Notes under the pieces: generated by a model
What the model saw: only the letters and a program-made list of their open reading frames with translations
Told to the model about the DNA's origin: nothing
Database searches by the model: none
Program-made: the position numbers and the translations under genes
DNA from: Saprospiraceae bacterium
GTDB lineage: Bacteria > Bacteroidota > Bacteroidia > Chitinophagales > Saprospiraceae
Assembly: GCA_022841745.1 (NCBI GenBank)
Contig: JALHQW010000016.1
Location: 1-64,000, forward strand
Reading direction: 5' to 3'
Length of the DNA stretch: 64,000 bases
Shown here: one piece after another, positions 34,558 through 43,290 of the stretch
Layout of the letters: the number at the start of each line of letters is the position of its first letter
Position numbering within the stretch: position 1 is the first letter of the stretch

Positions 34558-36096
34558 ATGAGTTCTATCGTAATCATCGTTGTGGCGGCATTCGTCACGT
34601 TCATCACTTTTTTGGCGCTTATCTCAAGGTACAAGCGCTGCCCTTCCGATAAAATCCTTGTGATTTATGGTAAAACGGGCGGCACCTCGGCCAAATGTAT
34701 CCACGGCGGTGGCGCATTTGTATGGCCCGTTATCCAGGACTACGCCTACCTCGACCTAAAACCGCTTTCCATTGAAGCAAACCTGACCAATGCGCTCAGC
34801 CGACAGAACATCCGGGTGGACGTGCCCTGCCGTTTCACCATTGCCATCAGCACGGAGGCGGACAGCATGAACACGGCTGCGGAAAGGCTGCTCGGCCTCA
34901 CGCACGAGGCTATTCAGGAACTGGCAAAGGACATTCTCTTTGGTCAGTTGCGCCTCGTCATCGCTACCATGACCATCGAGGAAATCAACTCCGACCGGGA
35001 CAAGTTCCTCGAAAACATTTCGAAGAACGTGGACAGCGAGCTGAAGAAAATCGGTCTGAAGCTCATCAACGTCAACGTTACGGACATCAAGGACGAGTCT
35101 GGCTACATCGCAGCCCTTGGTAAGGAGGCCGCTGCAAAGGCCATCAACGAGGCGAAAATCTCCGTTGCGGAGCAAGAGAAAATCGGTGAAACGGGTAAGG
35201 CCCTTGCCGACCGGGAGAAGGACACCCAGATCGCCGAGACGCACCGTGACCGGGACGTGAAGATTGCCATCACGCAGAAAGACCGGGAAATCAGCATCGC
35301 CTCTGCTGTGAAGGACGAGGCCATCGGTAAGGCGGAAGCCGAACGGGACACCCGTGTGAAGACCTCTGAGGCTAACGCCATTGCCATCAAGGGCGAGAAC
35401 GAGGCAAAAATCAGCATCGCCAACTCCGATGCCCTTCGCCGGGAGAAAGAGGCCGAATCGAACCGTATTGCCATCACTGCCGAGAAAGTGCAGCAGGCAC
35501 GGGCGATGGAGGAGGCTTATTTTGCGGAGCAAAAAGCCGAGCTTGCCCGCTCGGAGCGGGAGCGCAGCACGCAGATTGCGAACATCGTCATCCCCGCCGA
35601 GATTGCGAAGCAACGGGCCATCATCGAAGCGCAAGCCGAGGCCGAGCGCATCCGGGAGAACGCAAAGGGCGAGGCCGATGCTATCTTCGCCAAGATGGAG
35701 GCCGAAGCAAAGGGCCTTTACGAGATACTGACCAAGCAGGCCGAGGGCTACAAGGAAGTGGTGGCGGCTGCGGGCGGCGACCCGACCAAAGCCTTCCAGC
35801 TACTGCTCATCGAAAAGCTGCCTGAACTCGTAAAAACGCAGGTGGAAGCCGTGAAGAACATCAAGATTGACAAAATCACGGTCTGGGACTCTGGTAACGG
35901 CGGCGGCGATAACGGAAACTCGACAACCGCCAATTTCGTCTCCGGCATGATGAAAACGGTGCCACCGCTCAACGACCTCTTCAATATGGCGGGGCTGAAC
36001 TTGCCGAGCTATTTAAAGGGGGCGGAGGAAGCGCAGGTGGTGAAGGAGGCCAAAGAGAAGAAAATTGAGGCTCCAAAGGATGAGCCTAAAGGCTAA
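34558..36096 (+). CDS. Flotillin-family (SPFH/Band 7) protein
   Basis: A 512-residue protein. One N-terminal membrane segment (VIIVVAAFVTFITFLALI), an SPFH domain (about 35-190, opening CPSDKILVIYGKTGG and containing LSIEANLTNALSRQNIRVDVPCRF), then a long Ala/Glu-rich coiled coil (about 190-400, repeated EKDTQIAETHRDRD-type heptads). The C-terminal end is Lys/Glu-rich. Bacterial flotillins scaffold membrane microdomains and usually sit with an NfeD-like partner, as here. A large open frame on the opposite strand is a codon-bias shadow. Confidence 0.94.
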   Translation: MSSIVIIVVAAFVTFITFLALISRYKRCPSDKILVIYGKTGGTSAKCIHGGGAFVWPVIQDYAYLDLKPLSIEANLTNALSRQNIRVDVPCRFTIAISTEADSMNTAAERLLGLTHEAIQELAKDILFGQLRLVIATMTIEEINSDRDKFLENISKNVDSELKKIGLKLINVNVTDIKDESGYIAALGKEAAAKAINEAKISVAEQEKIGETGKALADREKDTQIAETHRDRDVKIAITQKDREISIASAVKDEAIGKAEAERDTRVKTSEANAIAIKGENEAKISIANSDALRREKEAESNRIAITAEKVQQARAMEEAYFAEQKAELARSERERSTQIANIVIPAEIAKQRAIIEAQAEAERIRENAKGEADAIFAKMEAEAKGLYEILTKQAEGYKEVVAAAGGDPTKAFQLLLIEKLPELVKTQVEAVKNIKIDKITVWDSGNGGGDNGNSTTANFVSGMMKTVPPLNDLFNMAGLNLPSYLKGAEEAQVVKEAKEKKIEAPKDEPKG

Positions 36097-36158
36097 TGAC
36101 TATTTGGTGGCGTGTGAAATGCACGCCACCATTTTCTCTTTATCAAAAAAAATATGCC

Positions 36159-36581
36159 ATGAAGAAAATGTTTGCAACGCTTTTTTTATTTCAAATATTG
36201 ATGAATTATGCTTCCGCTCAATTATTATCAGGTAACGATATAGTTGGTAAATGGGAAGTTGCTGACATTCAAGTTCACATAGAAAGCGATGTTCCTGATT
36301 TTGAAGAAAAAATGCTGATGGTTAAGGAAGGTTTTATGGGTAAACAGTTTGATTTTGCTGAAGACCATCATTTTCGCTTTAATGCTGATTTTTTGGAAAT
36401 GGGCATGAAAAACGGACATTGGAAATTTAATGAAAATAATAAATCTTATATTATACAAGAATGGGAGGACAGGAATACTGACGCAAAGGTTTACATGGAA
36501 ATATGGGTAAAAAATGAAAATGAAAGGGTCTTTTTTATTTTTGATGAAACTGGATTGGTGATGGAGGTTAAGCGTGTATAA
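36159..36581 (+). CDS. Small exported protein, lipocalin-like
   Basis: A 140-residue protein from the start at 36159 (MKKMFATLFLFQILMNYASA signal peptide). The mature part opens with GNDIVGKWEVADIQVHI and contains short alternating strands (FDFAEDHHFRFNADFL, NGHWKFNENNKSYIIQEW, ERVFFIFDETGLVMEVKRV), typical of lipocalin-like domains that begin with a GxW motif. The base composition is noticeably more AT-rich than its neighbours, which may mean transfer. No ligand can be named. Confidence 0.7.
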   Translation: MKKMFATLFLFQILMNYASAQLLSGNDIVGKWEVADIQVHIESDVPDFEEKMLMVKEGFMGKQFDFAEDHHFRFNADFLEMGMKNGHWKFNENNKSYIIQEWEDRNTDAKVYMEIWVKNENERVFFIFDETGLVMEVKRV

Positions 36582-36692
36582 TACCCAAAGAATTAAGATG
36601 CTGTCTTCACATGGTATGCTCGTCACGCAGCGTTCCCACCCGTTTTAACATTACCCTAATGTCCCTTAACGCATTTTAAAACATGCCCCATT

Positions 36693-36700
36693 TACCTTTG
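36693..36700 (+). promoter_or_regulatory. -7 box upstream of the Asn-rich lipoprotein gene
   Basis: TACCTTTG fits TAnnTTTG and lies 28 bases before the start at 36729. No TTTG is seen at the -33 position. Confidence 0.4.
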
Positions 36701-36728
36701 CCGTTTTCCTAACTAAATCACCACCATC

Positions 36729-37460
36729 ATGCGACTGTTACTCAAATTCTCCTTTCTGCTCATCATCGCCAGCAATTTCATCGCCTGCACCCCACGCACC
36801 GTCCTTCGCTTGGACGCCGACGAGGCCGCCGATGTGAAATGGAGCTATGGCCGCCAAATCGTCCAATTGTCAAAGGACAGCATGGATGCCCAGGTCTATT
36901 TTGATACCTATAGCAAGGACCACTTGATTTTCGACGTGGAATTAACCAACTGGGCCGGCAAGTCCTTGCTGGTGGCACCGGAGGATATCTACATCAAATG
37001 CGAGGGGGCTGAGCATGGCCGCTATGCCTCCAACCCCGAATCGGTGCTGCTGAAACAGGAGATAGACGCAAGCCGCCGGGAGGCCAATGCCAAGAACCTG
37101 GCCATTGCGATCGGTGTCGTGGCCGCAGCAAGCGTGGTGGCCGCCGTCGTATCGGAGAACAACAACGATAACAGCAACAACAACAACAACGACAATAACA
37201 TCAACAATTTTAACTCCAACAACAACTACTTCATAAGCACCTACGTGGCCCCGCCGCTGCCTGCCCCTGTGATGCCGCCTTCTGTTGACTTCTGGGCCAA
37301 TTACGCCCTGCGCAAGACCACCCTCGACGAAAAGCACAAGGTCGGTGGTAAGGTCGTGCTGCAACGGATAGATACTTGTCCGGTTTTCGACCTTTATTTG
37401 CCCTATGGCGATGGGGAGGCGATGGTGGCGAGGTTTAGGCAGAGGGTGATACAGCCGTAA
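36729..37460 (+). CDS. Predicted lipoprotein with an Asn-rich linker
   Basis: A 243-residue protein with a lipobox ending FIAC (Cys20). Residues about 25-110 form a beta-rich domain. A hydrophobic Ala/Val segment (IAIGVVAAASVVAAVVS, about 126-142) is followed directly by a run of about 25 residues made almost only of Asn and Asp (about 144-170), then a Pro-rich stretch and a C-terminal domain. The hydrophobic segment inside a lipoprotein is unusual and may insert in a membrane. I do not recognise the family. It is followed after 24 bases by the pentapeptide-repeat gene. Confidence 0.75.
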   Translation: MRLLLKFSFLLIIASNFIACTPRTVLRLDADEAADVKWSYGRQIVQLSKDSMDAQVYFDTYSKDHLIFDVELTNWAGKSLLVAPEDIYIKCEGAEHGRYASNPESVLLKQEIDASRREANAKNLAIAIGVVAAASVVAAVVSENNNDNSNNNNNDNNINNFNSNNNYFISTYVAPPLPAPVMPPSVDFWANYALRKTTLDEKHKVGGKVVLQRIDTCPVFDLYLPYGDGEAMVARFRQRVIQP

Positions 37461-37484
37461 TTATTACCTTCACCCCAAAAAACA

Positions 37485-38057
37485 ATGCCCAAGTCCTTCA
37501 TAGAATCCCAATCCTTCACCGCCCAAGACTTCACCACCAGCCCCCTTCCCGTCGCCGAATACGAGGACTGCCGCTTCACCAACTGCAACCTCGCCGGCAC
37601 CGACCTTTCTGACATCGCCTTTGTGGAGTGCCGCTTCGAGGGCAGCGACCTGAGCAATGCCAAGCTGAAAGGCACAGCCTTCAAGTCGGTGCGGTTCAAG
37701 GACTGCAAGCTGCTCGGCCTTCAATTCGACGACTGCAACCCCTTCCTGCTAGAAATGAACTTCGAGGGCTGCTCACTGGACTACGCTGTTTTTTGCCAAC
37801 TGAAACTCAAAGGCATCCAGTTCAAACGTTGCCAATTGCACGAAGCGGATTTTACCGAGACCGACCTGTCGAATGCCAGCTTCGACCATTGCGATCTGGA
37901 CAGGGCGGTTTTTGAAAACAGCAACCTCGAAGGGGCCGATTTCCGCACAGCCAGCAATTATCACATTGACCCAGCGCAAAACCGAATGAAGAAGGCGAGG
38001 TTTTCAAGCATGGGTTTGGCGGGACTGCTGGGGAAATATGGGATACTAATTGATTGA
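37485..38057 (+). CDS. Pentapeptide-repeat protein (Qnr/McbG-like)
   Basis: A 190-residue cytosolic protein built from A(D/N)LxX-type pentapeptides (for example CRFTNCNLAGTDLSD, GSDLSNAKLKGTAFK, CQLHEADFTETDLSNASF, NSNLEGADFRTA) that form a right-handed quadrilateral helix. The ending (NYHIDPAQNRMKKARFS...GLLGKYGILID) is the characteristic C-terminal cap of Qnr/McbG-like proteins. Some such proteins mimic DNA and protect gyrase. Whether this one does is not shown. It is 24 bases downstream of the lipoprotein gene. Confidence 0.9.
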   Translation: MPKSFIESQSFTAQDFTTSPLPVAEYEDCRFTNCNLAGTDLSDIAFVECRFEGSDLSNAKLKGTAFKSVRFKDCKLLGLQFDDCNPFLLEMNFEGCSLDYAVFCQLKLKGIQFKRCQLHEADFTETDLSNASFDHCDLDRAVFENSNLEGADFRTASNYHIDPAQNRMKKARFSSMGLAGLLGKYGILID

Positions 38058-38092
38058 GGCAATCCAACTAGGTCAGGTTTTCGTAATTTTCA

Positions 38093-38100
38093 TAGCTTTG
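38093..38100 (+). promoter_or_regulatory. -7 box of the T9SS hydrolase gene
   Basis: TAGCTTTG matches TAnnTTTG, 30 bases before the start at 38131. The upstream -33 region is TTTTCG, a weak match. Confidence 0.45.
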
Positions 38101-38130
38101 ACCATCTTTAGAATCAAATAAAATCTACAC

Positions 38131-39576
38131 ATGAAAAAATCGTTACTCCTGTTCTTCTTCGGTTTTGCTTCCATCATCGCTACTGAGGCGCAAACCCTTG
38201 TCAGTGCGACTTACCTTGGCGCAAAGTCAAAATTTGATATTTCAAGCGAGTTCTTTTTCCTGTTGCCAGTTGAATACGGGGTGAAGTTCTATAAAATCAC
38301 CTATTCAACGCCTGACGTTCAGGGGCAACCATCCGTAGCTTCTGGATTAATGGCAGTGCCAGATGTGAAGGACAAAACCTTCCCGTTGCTGTGCTACCAG
38401 CACGGCACTTCATCAAGCCGCACGGATGTGCCTTCGGCCCTGAACCAGGAGTCACGGCTGCCCATCATGTTTGCCAGCTTGGGATACTTGGTGGTCACTC
38501 CCGATTACATCGGCTTGGGCGATTCGCCGGGCTTCCACCCTTATGTACATGCAGAAACAGAGGCCAGCGCTGGGGCCGATGCCCTGCGGGCCGTCGTCAA
38601 CTTCGCCGACGATGAAGATTATTGCTACGAAAATAGGGTGTTCCTTACCGGCTATTCGCAGGGTGGCCACGCTTCAGCTGCACTCCACCGCCTGCTCGAC
38701 CAGACGGACGATTTCAACGTGGTGGCAGGGGCACATCTTTCCGGTCCCTACAGCGTCAGTGGCGTGATGCGTGAACTGCTCTTTGCTGATGAGCCTTATT
38801 CTCGCCCGGCTTATCTCATCAACACGATGTTCAGCTACCAGTACGTCTATGGCGACCTGTACACCGATATTACGGATGCTGTCAAGCCGCAATACGTGGA
38901 CAAATGCACACAGTACTTCAACGGGGACATCAGCCTCAGCCAACTGAACGATTTTTTGATTGCGGCACTGACGACAAACGAGGGCAGTGCCATTCCTGGT
39001 CGAGTTTTCAAGGATGATTTCCGTGCGCTTGTAGATGCCGACCCCAATCACCCAGTGAACCTGGCATTGGCCAGAAACGACGTGATGGATTGGGCGCCTG
39101 CCGCTCCTACTCGACTCTTTTATTGCATCGGTGACGACCAGGTGCCCTACGAAAACAGCGTGGTGGCCGAGGCCGCCATCGCAGCCCTCAACCCGCCTGA
39201 TTTCGATGCGATTGACCTTGGCAACCTCAGTCATACTGGTTGCGTGACCCCAGCAGTGTACAATACCGTTACCCAATTGTTCCAGGGCATCCGGGGTACG
39301 TTGCAGGCCTGCACCATCATATCGGGTACTCAAGCCTCGGCTGAGTTGCCTTTTCAGGTCTATCCGAATCCCGCCAGCGATGCTTTCGTAGTTGAAGAAT
39401 TTCCCGCTAGGGGCGAGTTGGTGGTGATGGATGCGCAAGGCCGCACCGTACTGCGCCAGCCATTGGAAGAAGGCTCCCAAACCATTGCCGTGGATGGCTT
39501 GAATGCCGGGCTGTATTGCTTGGATTTCCGCACGGAATCAGGGCGCTACCAGACGAAATTGGTGGTACAGCATTAA
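38131..39576 (+). CDS. Secreted alpha/beta hydrolase with T9SS type A sorting domain
   Basis: A 481-residue protein. Signal peptide to about residue 21 (TEAQT). The hydrolase domain (about 40-395) contains YQHGTSSS, VTPDYIGLGDS, the nucleophile elbow GYSQGGHAS (Ser near 176), the acid region GDDQVPYENS and a late His in LSHTGCV. This layout resembles secretory lipases and related esterases. The C-terminal 75 residues are a T9SS sorting domain (QVYPNPASDAFVVEE, ending YQTKLVVQH). It is therefore a surface or extracellular esterase or lipase. A perfect 22-bp hairpin follows. Confidence 0.92.
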   Translation: MKKSLLLFFFGFASIIATEAQTLVSATYLGAKSKFDISSEFFFLLPVEYGVKFYKITYSTPDVQGQPSVASGLMAVPDVKDKTFPLLCYQHGTSSSRTDVPSALNQESRLPIMFASLGYLVVTPDYIGLGDSPGFHPYVHAETEASAGADALRAVVNFADDEDYCYENRVFLTGYSQGGHASAALHRLLDQTDDFNVVAGAHLSGPYSVSGVMRELLFADEPYSRPAYLINTMFSYQYVYGDLYTDITDAVKPQYVDKCTQYFNGDISLSQLNDFLIAALTTNEGSAIPGRVFKDDFRALVDADPNHPVNLALARNDVMDWAPAAPTRLFYCIGDDQVPYENSVVAEAAIAALNPPDFDAIDLGNLSHTGCVTPAVYNTVTQLFQGIRGTLQACTIISGTQASAELPFQVYPNPASDAFVVEEFPARGELVVMDAQGRTVLRQPLEEGSQTIAVDGLNAGLYCLDFRTESGRYQTKLVVQH

Positions 39577-39628
39577 TGCTTAATACATGTTTCGCCTGTT
39601 TTCCATCGAAAAACCGACGAAACACATA

Positions 39629-39679
39629 AGCTAAACAAACGGCGGCGGCACCATCGATGCCGCCGCCGTTTGTTTAGCT
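39629..39679. terminator. Perfect 22-bp hairpin between convergent genes
   Basis: Arms at 39629-39650 and 39658-39679 are fully complementary around a seven-base loop, with core ACGGCGGCGGCA. It separates the hydrolase gene (+) from the lipoprotein gene (-) and can fold from either strand. No T run follows, so it may act as a factor-assisted or 3'-end-stabilising element. A smaller nested stem (TGTTTCG 39588-39594 with CGAAACA 39618-39624) lies just before it. Confidence 0.7.
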
Positions 39680-39697
39680 CGGTATATAGCCGATTTT

Positions 39698-40399
39698 TTA
39701 AGGCTTAAAGTACCGCTTGCCATATTCTTGGTGCACCTTCCCTTCTGTCCATTTCCGAACGTCCACTATCATTTCCTTGGCTGTCAATTGCTTGATGGTC
39801 CACTTTTCGCCTTCCTCACATGGGTCATCGAAGAGGATGATGCCAGTGGCATCGTTCAAGAGAAATGGGCGGTCTTTCTTGCTGCCGCAATGGTCGGTGT
39901 GAACACTGCCCCCATTGGCAAAGGCGACCGTAGGAACGGAAAAGCCTGACTGGCCGGGGCAGGGCGTGGTAGGCTGTCTTTCAGGGACATCCTTCACCAT
40001 AAAGGCGTAGGAATCCGTCCATTCGCCAGGGAGTAAGGTTCGGTAACTGTTGGCATTTGCCTTGGGTGCTGCCACGATTTTCTCGCCGGTCTTGGCATCC
40101 ACAAACTCAAAACCGCCTGCCTCCACAGGGGTGGCAACAAAAGCCTGGGTGCCGCAAATAAGCATGACCTTGCCATCTTCTTCCTTCACGTCATATTGGC
40201 TGAACAGCATGGTATAATCCCATTTAAGGTTCACGACACAGCCATTGGTGAGGTAAATGGGCACTTGTTCGTTGTTTTTGCTGATGAAGCTGTAGTTCTG
40301 GCCGTCAATGGCGGATTTCACGGCTTCGACGGAAATGGAGTTGGAACCACAGCCTGCAAGGATGGCACAGGCGAGAAGGAGGTAGAGTAGATTTTTCAT
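39698..40399 (-). CDS. Predicted lipoprotein of unknown function
   Basis: A 233-residue protein with a signal peptide and lipobox LAGC (Cys17). The mature region has several short beta segments and scattered Cys (NGCVVNLKW, LICGTQ, TPCPGQSG, DHCGSKKD, DPCEEGEKW) suggesting disulfides. The C-terminal part (WTIKQLTAKEMIVDVRKW) resembles lipocalin-like ends, but I cannot place it in a family. It converges on the T9SS hydrolase gene and shares the hairpin at 39629-39679 as its 3' end. Confidence 0.75.
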   Translation of the reverse strand: MKNLLYLLLACAILAGCGSNSISVEAVKSAIDGQNYSFISKNNEQVPIYLTNGCVVNLKWDYTMLFSQYDVKEEDGKVMLICGTQAFVATPVEAGGFEFVDAKTGEKIVAAPKANANSYRTLLPGEWTDSYAFMVKDVPERQPTTPCPGQSGFSVPTVAFANGGSVHTDHCGSKKDRPFLLNDATGIILFDDPCEEGEKWTIKQLTAKEMIVDVRKWTEGKVHQEYGKRYFKP

Positions 40400-40506
40400 G
40401 CGGCAAATTTATCCTAAATTAAACTTTCCCCCCACCTCATCTTGTTTTAAGCCCTTATGTTTACCTCGACCAACCACCAAGTCCCAAATGATACCACGGC
40501 GCCCCA

Positions 40507-40550
40507 AATCTGAAATCTGAAATCTTATATCATATATCTAAAATCAAACT
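40507..40550. repeat. Half-array of AAATCTG-type heptamers
   Basis: About six consecutive heptamers (types AAATCTG, AAATCTT, ATATCAT) lie upstream of the ABC transporter gene. They are the same family as the palindromic array at 23463-23601, but here only one arm is present. Confidence 0.6.
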
Positions 40551-40583
40551 CAATCACCCTTCCAAAAAAAACCAGCCCTGTTT

Positions 40584-42416
40584 ATGAAAATTCTCCTCCA
40601 CTACCTCGCCCCCCACAAATGGCTCGTGTTGCTGACCGTGGCATTAGCCGCAATCAACACCGGTTTTTCGCTGATGGACCCCATCATCCTCGGCAAGCTG
40701 GTGACGCTGGCCAACGACCACCAGAACGCCTCGCCAGCGTTCGATTGGGACAAGTTCTTCTGGAGCTTCGAGCATATTGACCGCAAGGGCAAGGACTACC
40801 TCCAACTCGGCGTGGTCTATCTGCTGCTGGCCAGTGTGACTGTGGCGATGGTGAGCCGCATCGCCAAGGCCTTTCAGGACTACGGCCTGAACCTCATCAT
40901 CCAAAAATTCGGAGCGAAGGTCTTCACCGATGGCCTGCAACATGCCATGAAACTGCCCTACCAGGACTTCGAAGACCAGCGCAGCGGCGAGACCCTCTCC
41001 ATCCTTACCAAGGTGCGCACAGACGTCGAGAAGTTCATGAACAGTTGTATCAACGTGCTGCTGGGCATTCTGATAGGCGTGGTCTTCGTCTTCGTTTACG
41101 CCAGTGTCTATATCAATTGGCGCATCCCGGTAGCCTACCTTTTTGGCATCTTCATCCTCACTTGGGCCACCAACAAGCTGAGCAAAAAAATAAAGACCAT
41201 CCAAAAGCAAATCGTGGGCGAGACCACCGCACTGGCAGGCTCCACCACCGAGTCGCTGCGCAATATCGAACTCGTGAAAAGCCTCGGCCTCACCACGCAG
41301 GAAATCGAGCGTTTGAACAAAAACACCTATAAAATCCTCGGACTGGAACTCACCAAGGTCAAGCGAATCCGCAGCATCAGCTTCGTGCAGGGTACGCTGG
41401 TGAACACGCTGCGGCAGGTCATCCTATTCATCATCATGTGGCTGATATTCGGCAATGAAATGGAGGCGGGCCAGCTTGTCACCATGCAGGTCTTTTCTTT
41501 CTTCATCTTCGGCCCGCTGCAAGAGATAGGGAACATCCTGCTCTCGTACCGGGAGGCCGAGGCGTCGCTCAACAATTTCAACGCCCTGATGAGTAAGCCG
41601 CCCGAAGCCGTGCCCGCCCAGCCCAAGCACCTCGGCGAGGTGGAGGAATTGGCGTTCCAAAAAGTCGTGTTCCAGCACAAGACTGCCCAGCACCGGGCCA
41701 TTGATGGCATCAGCTTCGAGGTGAAACGTGGGGAAACCATTGCCTTTGTAGGGCCGAGTGGCAGCGGCAAGTCCACGCTGATGAAGCTTATGGTGGGCCT
41801 CTACCGCCCGCTGGAAGGCAAGATACTGTACAACGGCCTCGACGAAAACGAAATCCTGTACGACGACCTTCGCAACCAAATCGGCTTCGTCACGCAGGAC
41901 ACCAACCTCTTCAGCGGTACCATTCGGGAGAACCTCCTCTTCGTGAACCCCGCCGCCACCGAAGCCGATTTGCAGCTTGCGCTGCAACAAGCCAGTTGCA
42001 CCAACCTGCTGGCCCGTGCCGAAAAAGGCGTGGACACCGTGATAGGGGAGGGCGGCCTCAAGCTATCCGGCGGCGAAAAGCAGCGCATCTCCATCGCCCG
42101 TGCACTGCTGCGTAAGCCCCGCCTCCTCATCTTCGACGAAGCCACCTCCGCTCTCGATTCCCTCACTGAGGAGGAAATCACCGACACCATCAAGGCCGTC
42201 TCCAGCAGCCGCTCGCAGGTGACCATCCTCATCGCTCACCGCCTCAGCACTATCATGCACGCCGACCGAATTTACGTCCTAGAAAAAGGCACGATGGCGG
42301 AGACAGGGACACATGAGCAGTTGCTGGCGGAGAAGGGGCTGTATTATGCGATGTGGAGGCAGCAGATTGGGGAAAGGAAGGGGATGGTAAGGGAAAGGGT
42401 GGCGGTGATGAACTGA
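40584..42416 (+). CDS. ABC exporter, fused membrane and ATPase domains
   Basis: A 610-residue half-transporter. The N-terminal half (about 1-320) is a six-helix exporter-type membrane domain. The ATPase domain has Walker A GPSGSGKST (near 390), Q-loop region GFVTQDTNLFSGTIREN, signature LSGGEKQRISIARALL (near 493), Walker B LLIFDEATSALDS (near 514) and the switch His in LIAHRLSTI. It should work as a homodimer exporting a lipid, peptide or drug. The substrate is unknown. No partner half-transporter is adjacent, and a heptamer half-array lies upstream. Confidence 0.94.
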   Translation: MKILLHYLAPHKWLVLLTVALAAINTGFSLMDPIILGKLVTLANDHQNASPAFDWDKFFWSFEHIDRKGKDYLQLGVVYLLLASVTVAMVSRIAKAFQDYGLNLIIQKFGAKVFTDGLQHAMKLPYQDFEDQRSGETLSILTKVRTDVEKFMNSCINVLLGILIGVVFVFVYASVYINWRIPVAYLFGIFILTWATNKLSKKIKTIQKQIVGETTALAGSTTESLRNIELVKSLGLTTQEIERLNKNTYKILGLELTKVKRIRSISFVQGTLVNTLRQVILFIIMWLIFGNEMEAGQLVTMQVFSFFIFGPLQEIGNILLSYREAEASLNNFNALMSKPPEAVPAQPKHLGEVEELAFQKVVFQHKTAQHRAIDGISFEVKRGETIAFVGPSGSGKSTLMKLMVGLYRPLEGKILYNGLDENEILYDDLRNQIGFVTQDTNLFSGTIRENLLFVNPAATEADLQLALQQASCTNLLARAEKGVDTVIGEGGLKLSGGEKQRISIARALLRKPRLLIFDEATSALDSLTEEEITDTIKAVSSSRSQVTILIAHRLSTIMHADRIYVLEKGTMAETGTHEQLLAEKGLYYAMWRQQIGERKGMVRERVAVMN

Positions 42417-42445
42417 GCTGTCTAACGCAACAATTTGCTTTTTTA

Positions 42446-42518
42446 ACGCAAGGGCGCAAAGGCGCAAGGGCGCAAAGTATTGTTTATCAACGCTTTGCGA
42501 TCTTACATCTTTGCGTTG
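42446..42518. repeat. Octamer array with inverted half
   Basis: Consecutive 8-mers GCAAGGGC and GCAAAGGC alternate from about 42447. Inverted CTTTGCG units follow at 42492-42514 and can pair with them. It lies in the 288-base gap after the ABC gene. A spurious frame reads through it into the next gene. Confidence 0.65.
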
Positions 42519-42704
42519 AATGGAGGTCTGGATTGGCATGGAAGGGTGGTAAAGCCCCCTTGCTGGTGCAATAGAATACCAGCAGAATTTAAAAAAGTAA
42601 GCCTTGGAAAGTTGAAATACGCCTTAAATCCCTTACCCCACCCAATCAATCCCCCAACCAAGCGTTCTAACCATTCATTCAACCAGCTCATCAAAAAATA
42701 TCCA

Positions 42705-43043
42705 ATGAAAAAGCCTTTCTTTTTGCTTGCCCTCTTGATTTCACTTGTCCAAACTGCTTGCTTTCTGTCAAACGATGAGGAGCCTGAACCGCTTCCTGCT
42801 TGCATAGCAGACAAGGTGGAAGCCTTCAAAACCGAGACAAGTGCGCTTACCATATTAGAGGTCAACACGCCTGATGGCAAGCAGTACCATTTTCAACATA
42901 GTTGTTTAGATTGTGGGGACGATGTTTTTGATGCCAACTGCACCTTCATCTGTGTGACCAACGTGGACGGCTACGAACCTGGTATGGTTCCTTGTGAGCA
43001 GTCATTTTTTGAATCATCCCGTACAGAGATTTGGAGCGAGTAA
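42705..43043 (+). CDS. Small predicted lipoprotein
   Basis: A 112-residue protein from the start at 42705, with a leader and a lipobox ending VQTAC (Cys19). The mature part begins DEEPEPLPACIADKVEAFK and includes YHFQHSCLDCGDDVFDANC, giving at least six Cys. The earlier in-frame ATG at 42480 reads through repeat DNA and lacks a leader, so it was not used. The family is not recognised. Periplasmic or outer-membrane location follows from the lipobox. Confidence 0.75.
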   Translation: MKKPFFLLALLISLVQTACFLSNDEEPEPLPACIADKVEAFKTETSALTILEVNTPDGKQYHFQHSCLDCGDDVFDANCTFICVTNVDGYEPGMVPCEQSFFESSRTEIWSE

Positions 43044-43100
43044 AATTTCATAGTTGCTTAAAACAGTTTTTTAGCATTCCAAAAACCACCTTAGCAAACA

Positions 43101-43142
43101 AAAAATCCCCGACAACGGTATCACCCGCTGCCGAGGACTTTT
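43101..43142. terminator. Bidirectional terminator between convergent genes
   Basis: 43106-43118 pairs with 43125-43137 at 10 of 13 positions (TCCCCGACAACGG with CCGCTGCCGAGGA). A-tracts and T-tracts lie on opposite sides, so it can act on both strands. It sits between the lipoprotein gene (+) and the GGGP-synthase-like gene (-). Confidence 0.55.
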
Positions 43143-43290
43143 AACCCCAAAAAACCATAACCTAAAAACACTGGCATTTGTATTTTGTTGAAGTGGGATA
43201 CTGAAAAAAATTAGATTTTTTGCGACTATGTAACAAGATTAGTTTTTTGTGAAAAATTGAAAATTTTTCATAAAAAACCCAACCCAAAAC

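Noticed and set aside
34756-35634. 292-residue open frame antisense to the flotillin gene
   Set aside because: It is an opposite-strand shadow caused by codon bias in the coiled-coil region, Arg/Leu/Asp-rich with no domain.
38674-39480. 268-residue open frame antisense to the T9SS hydrolase gene
   Set aside because: The opposite strand has a full domain set with signal peptide and sorting domain; this frame has none.
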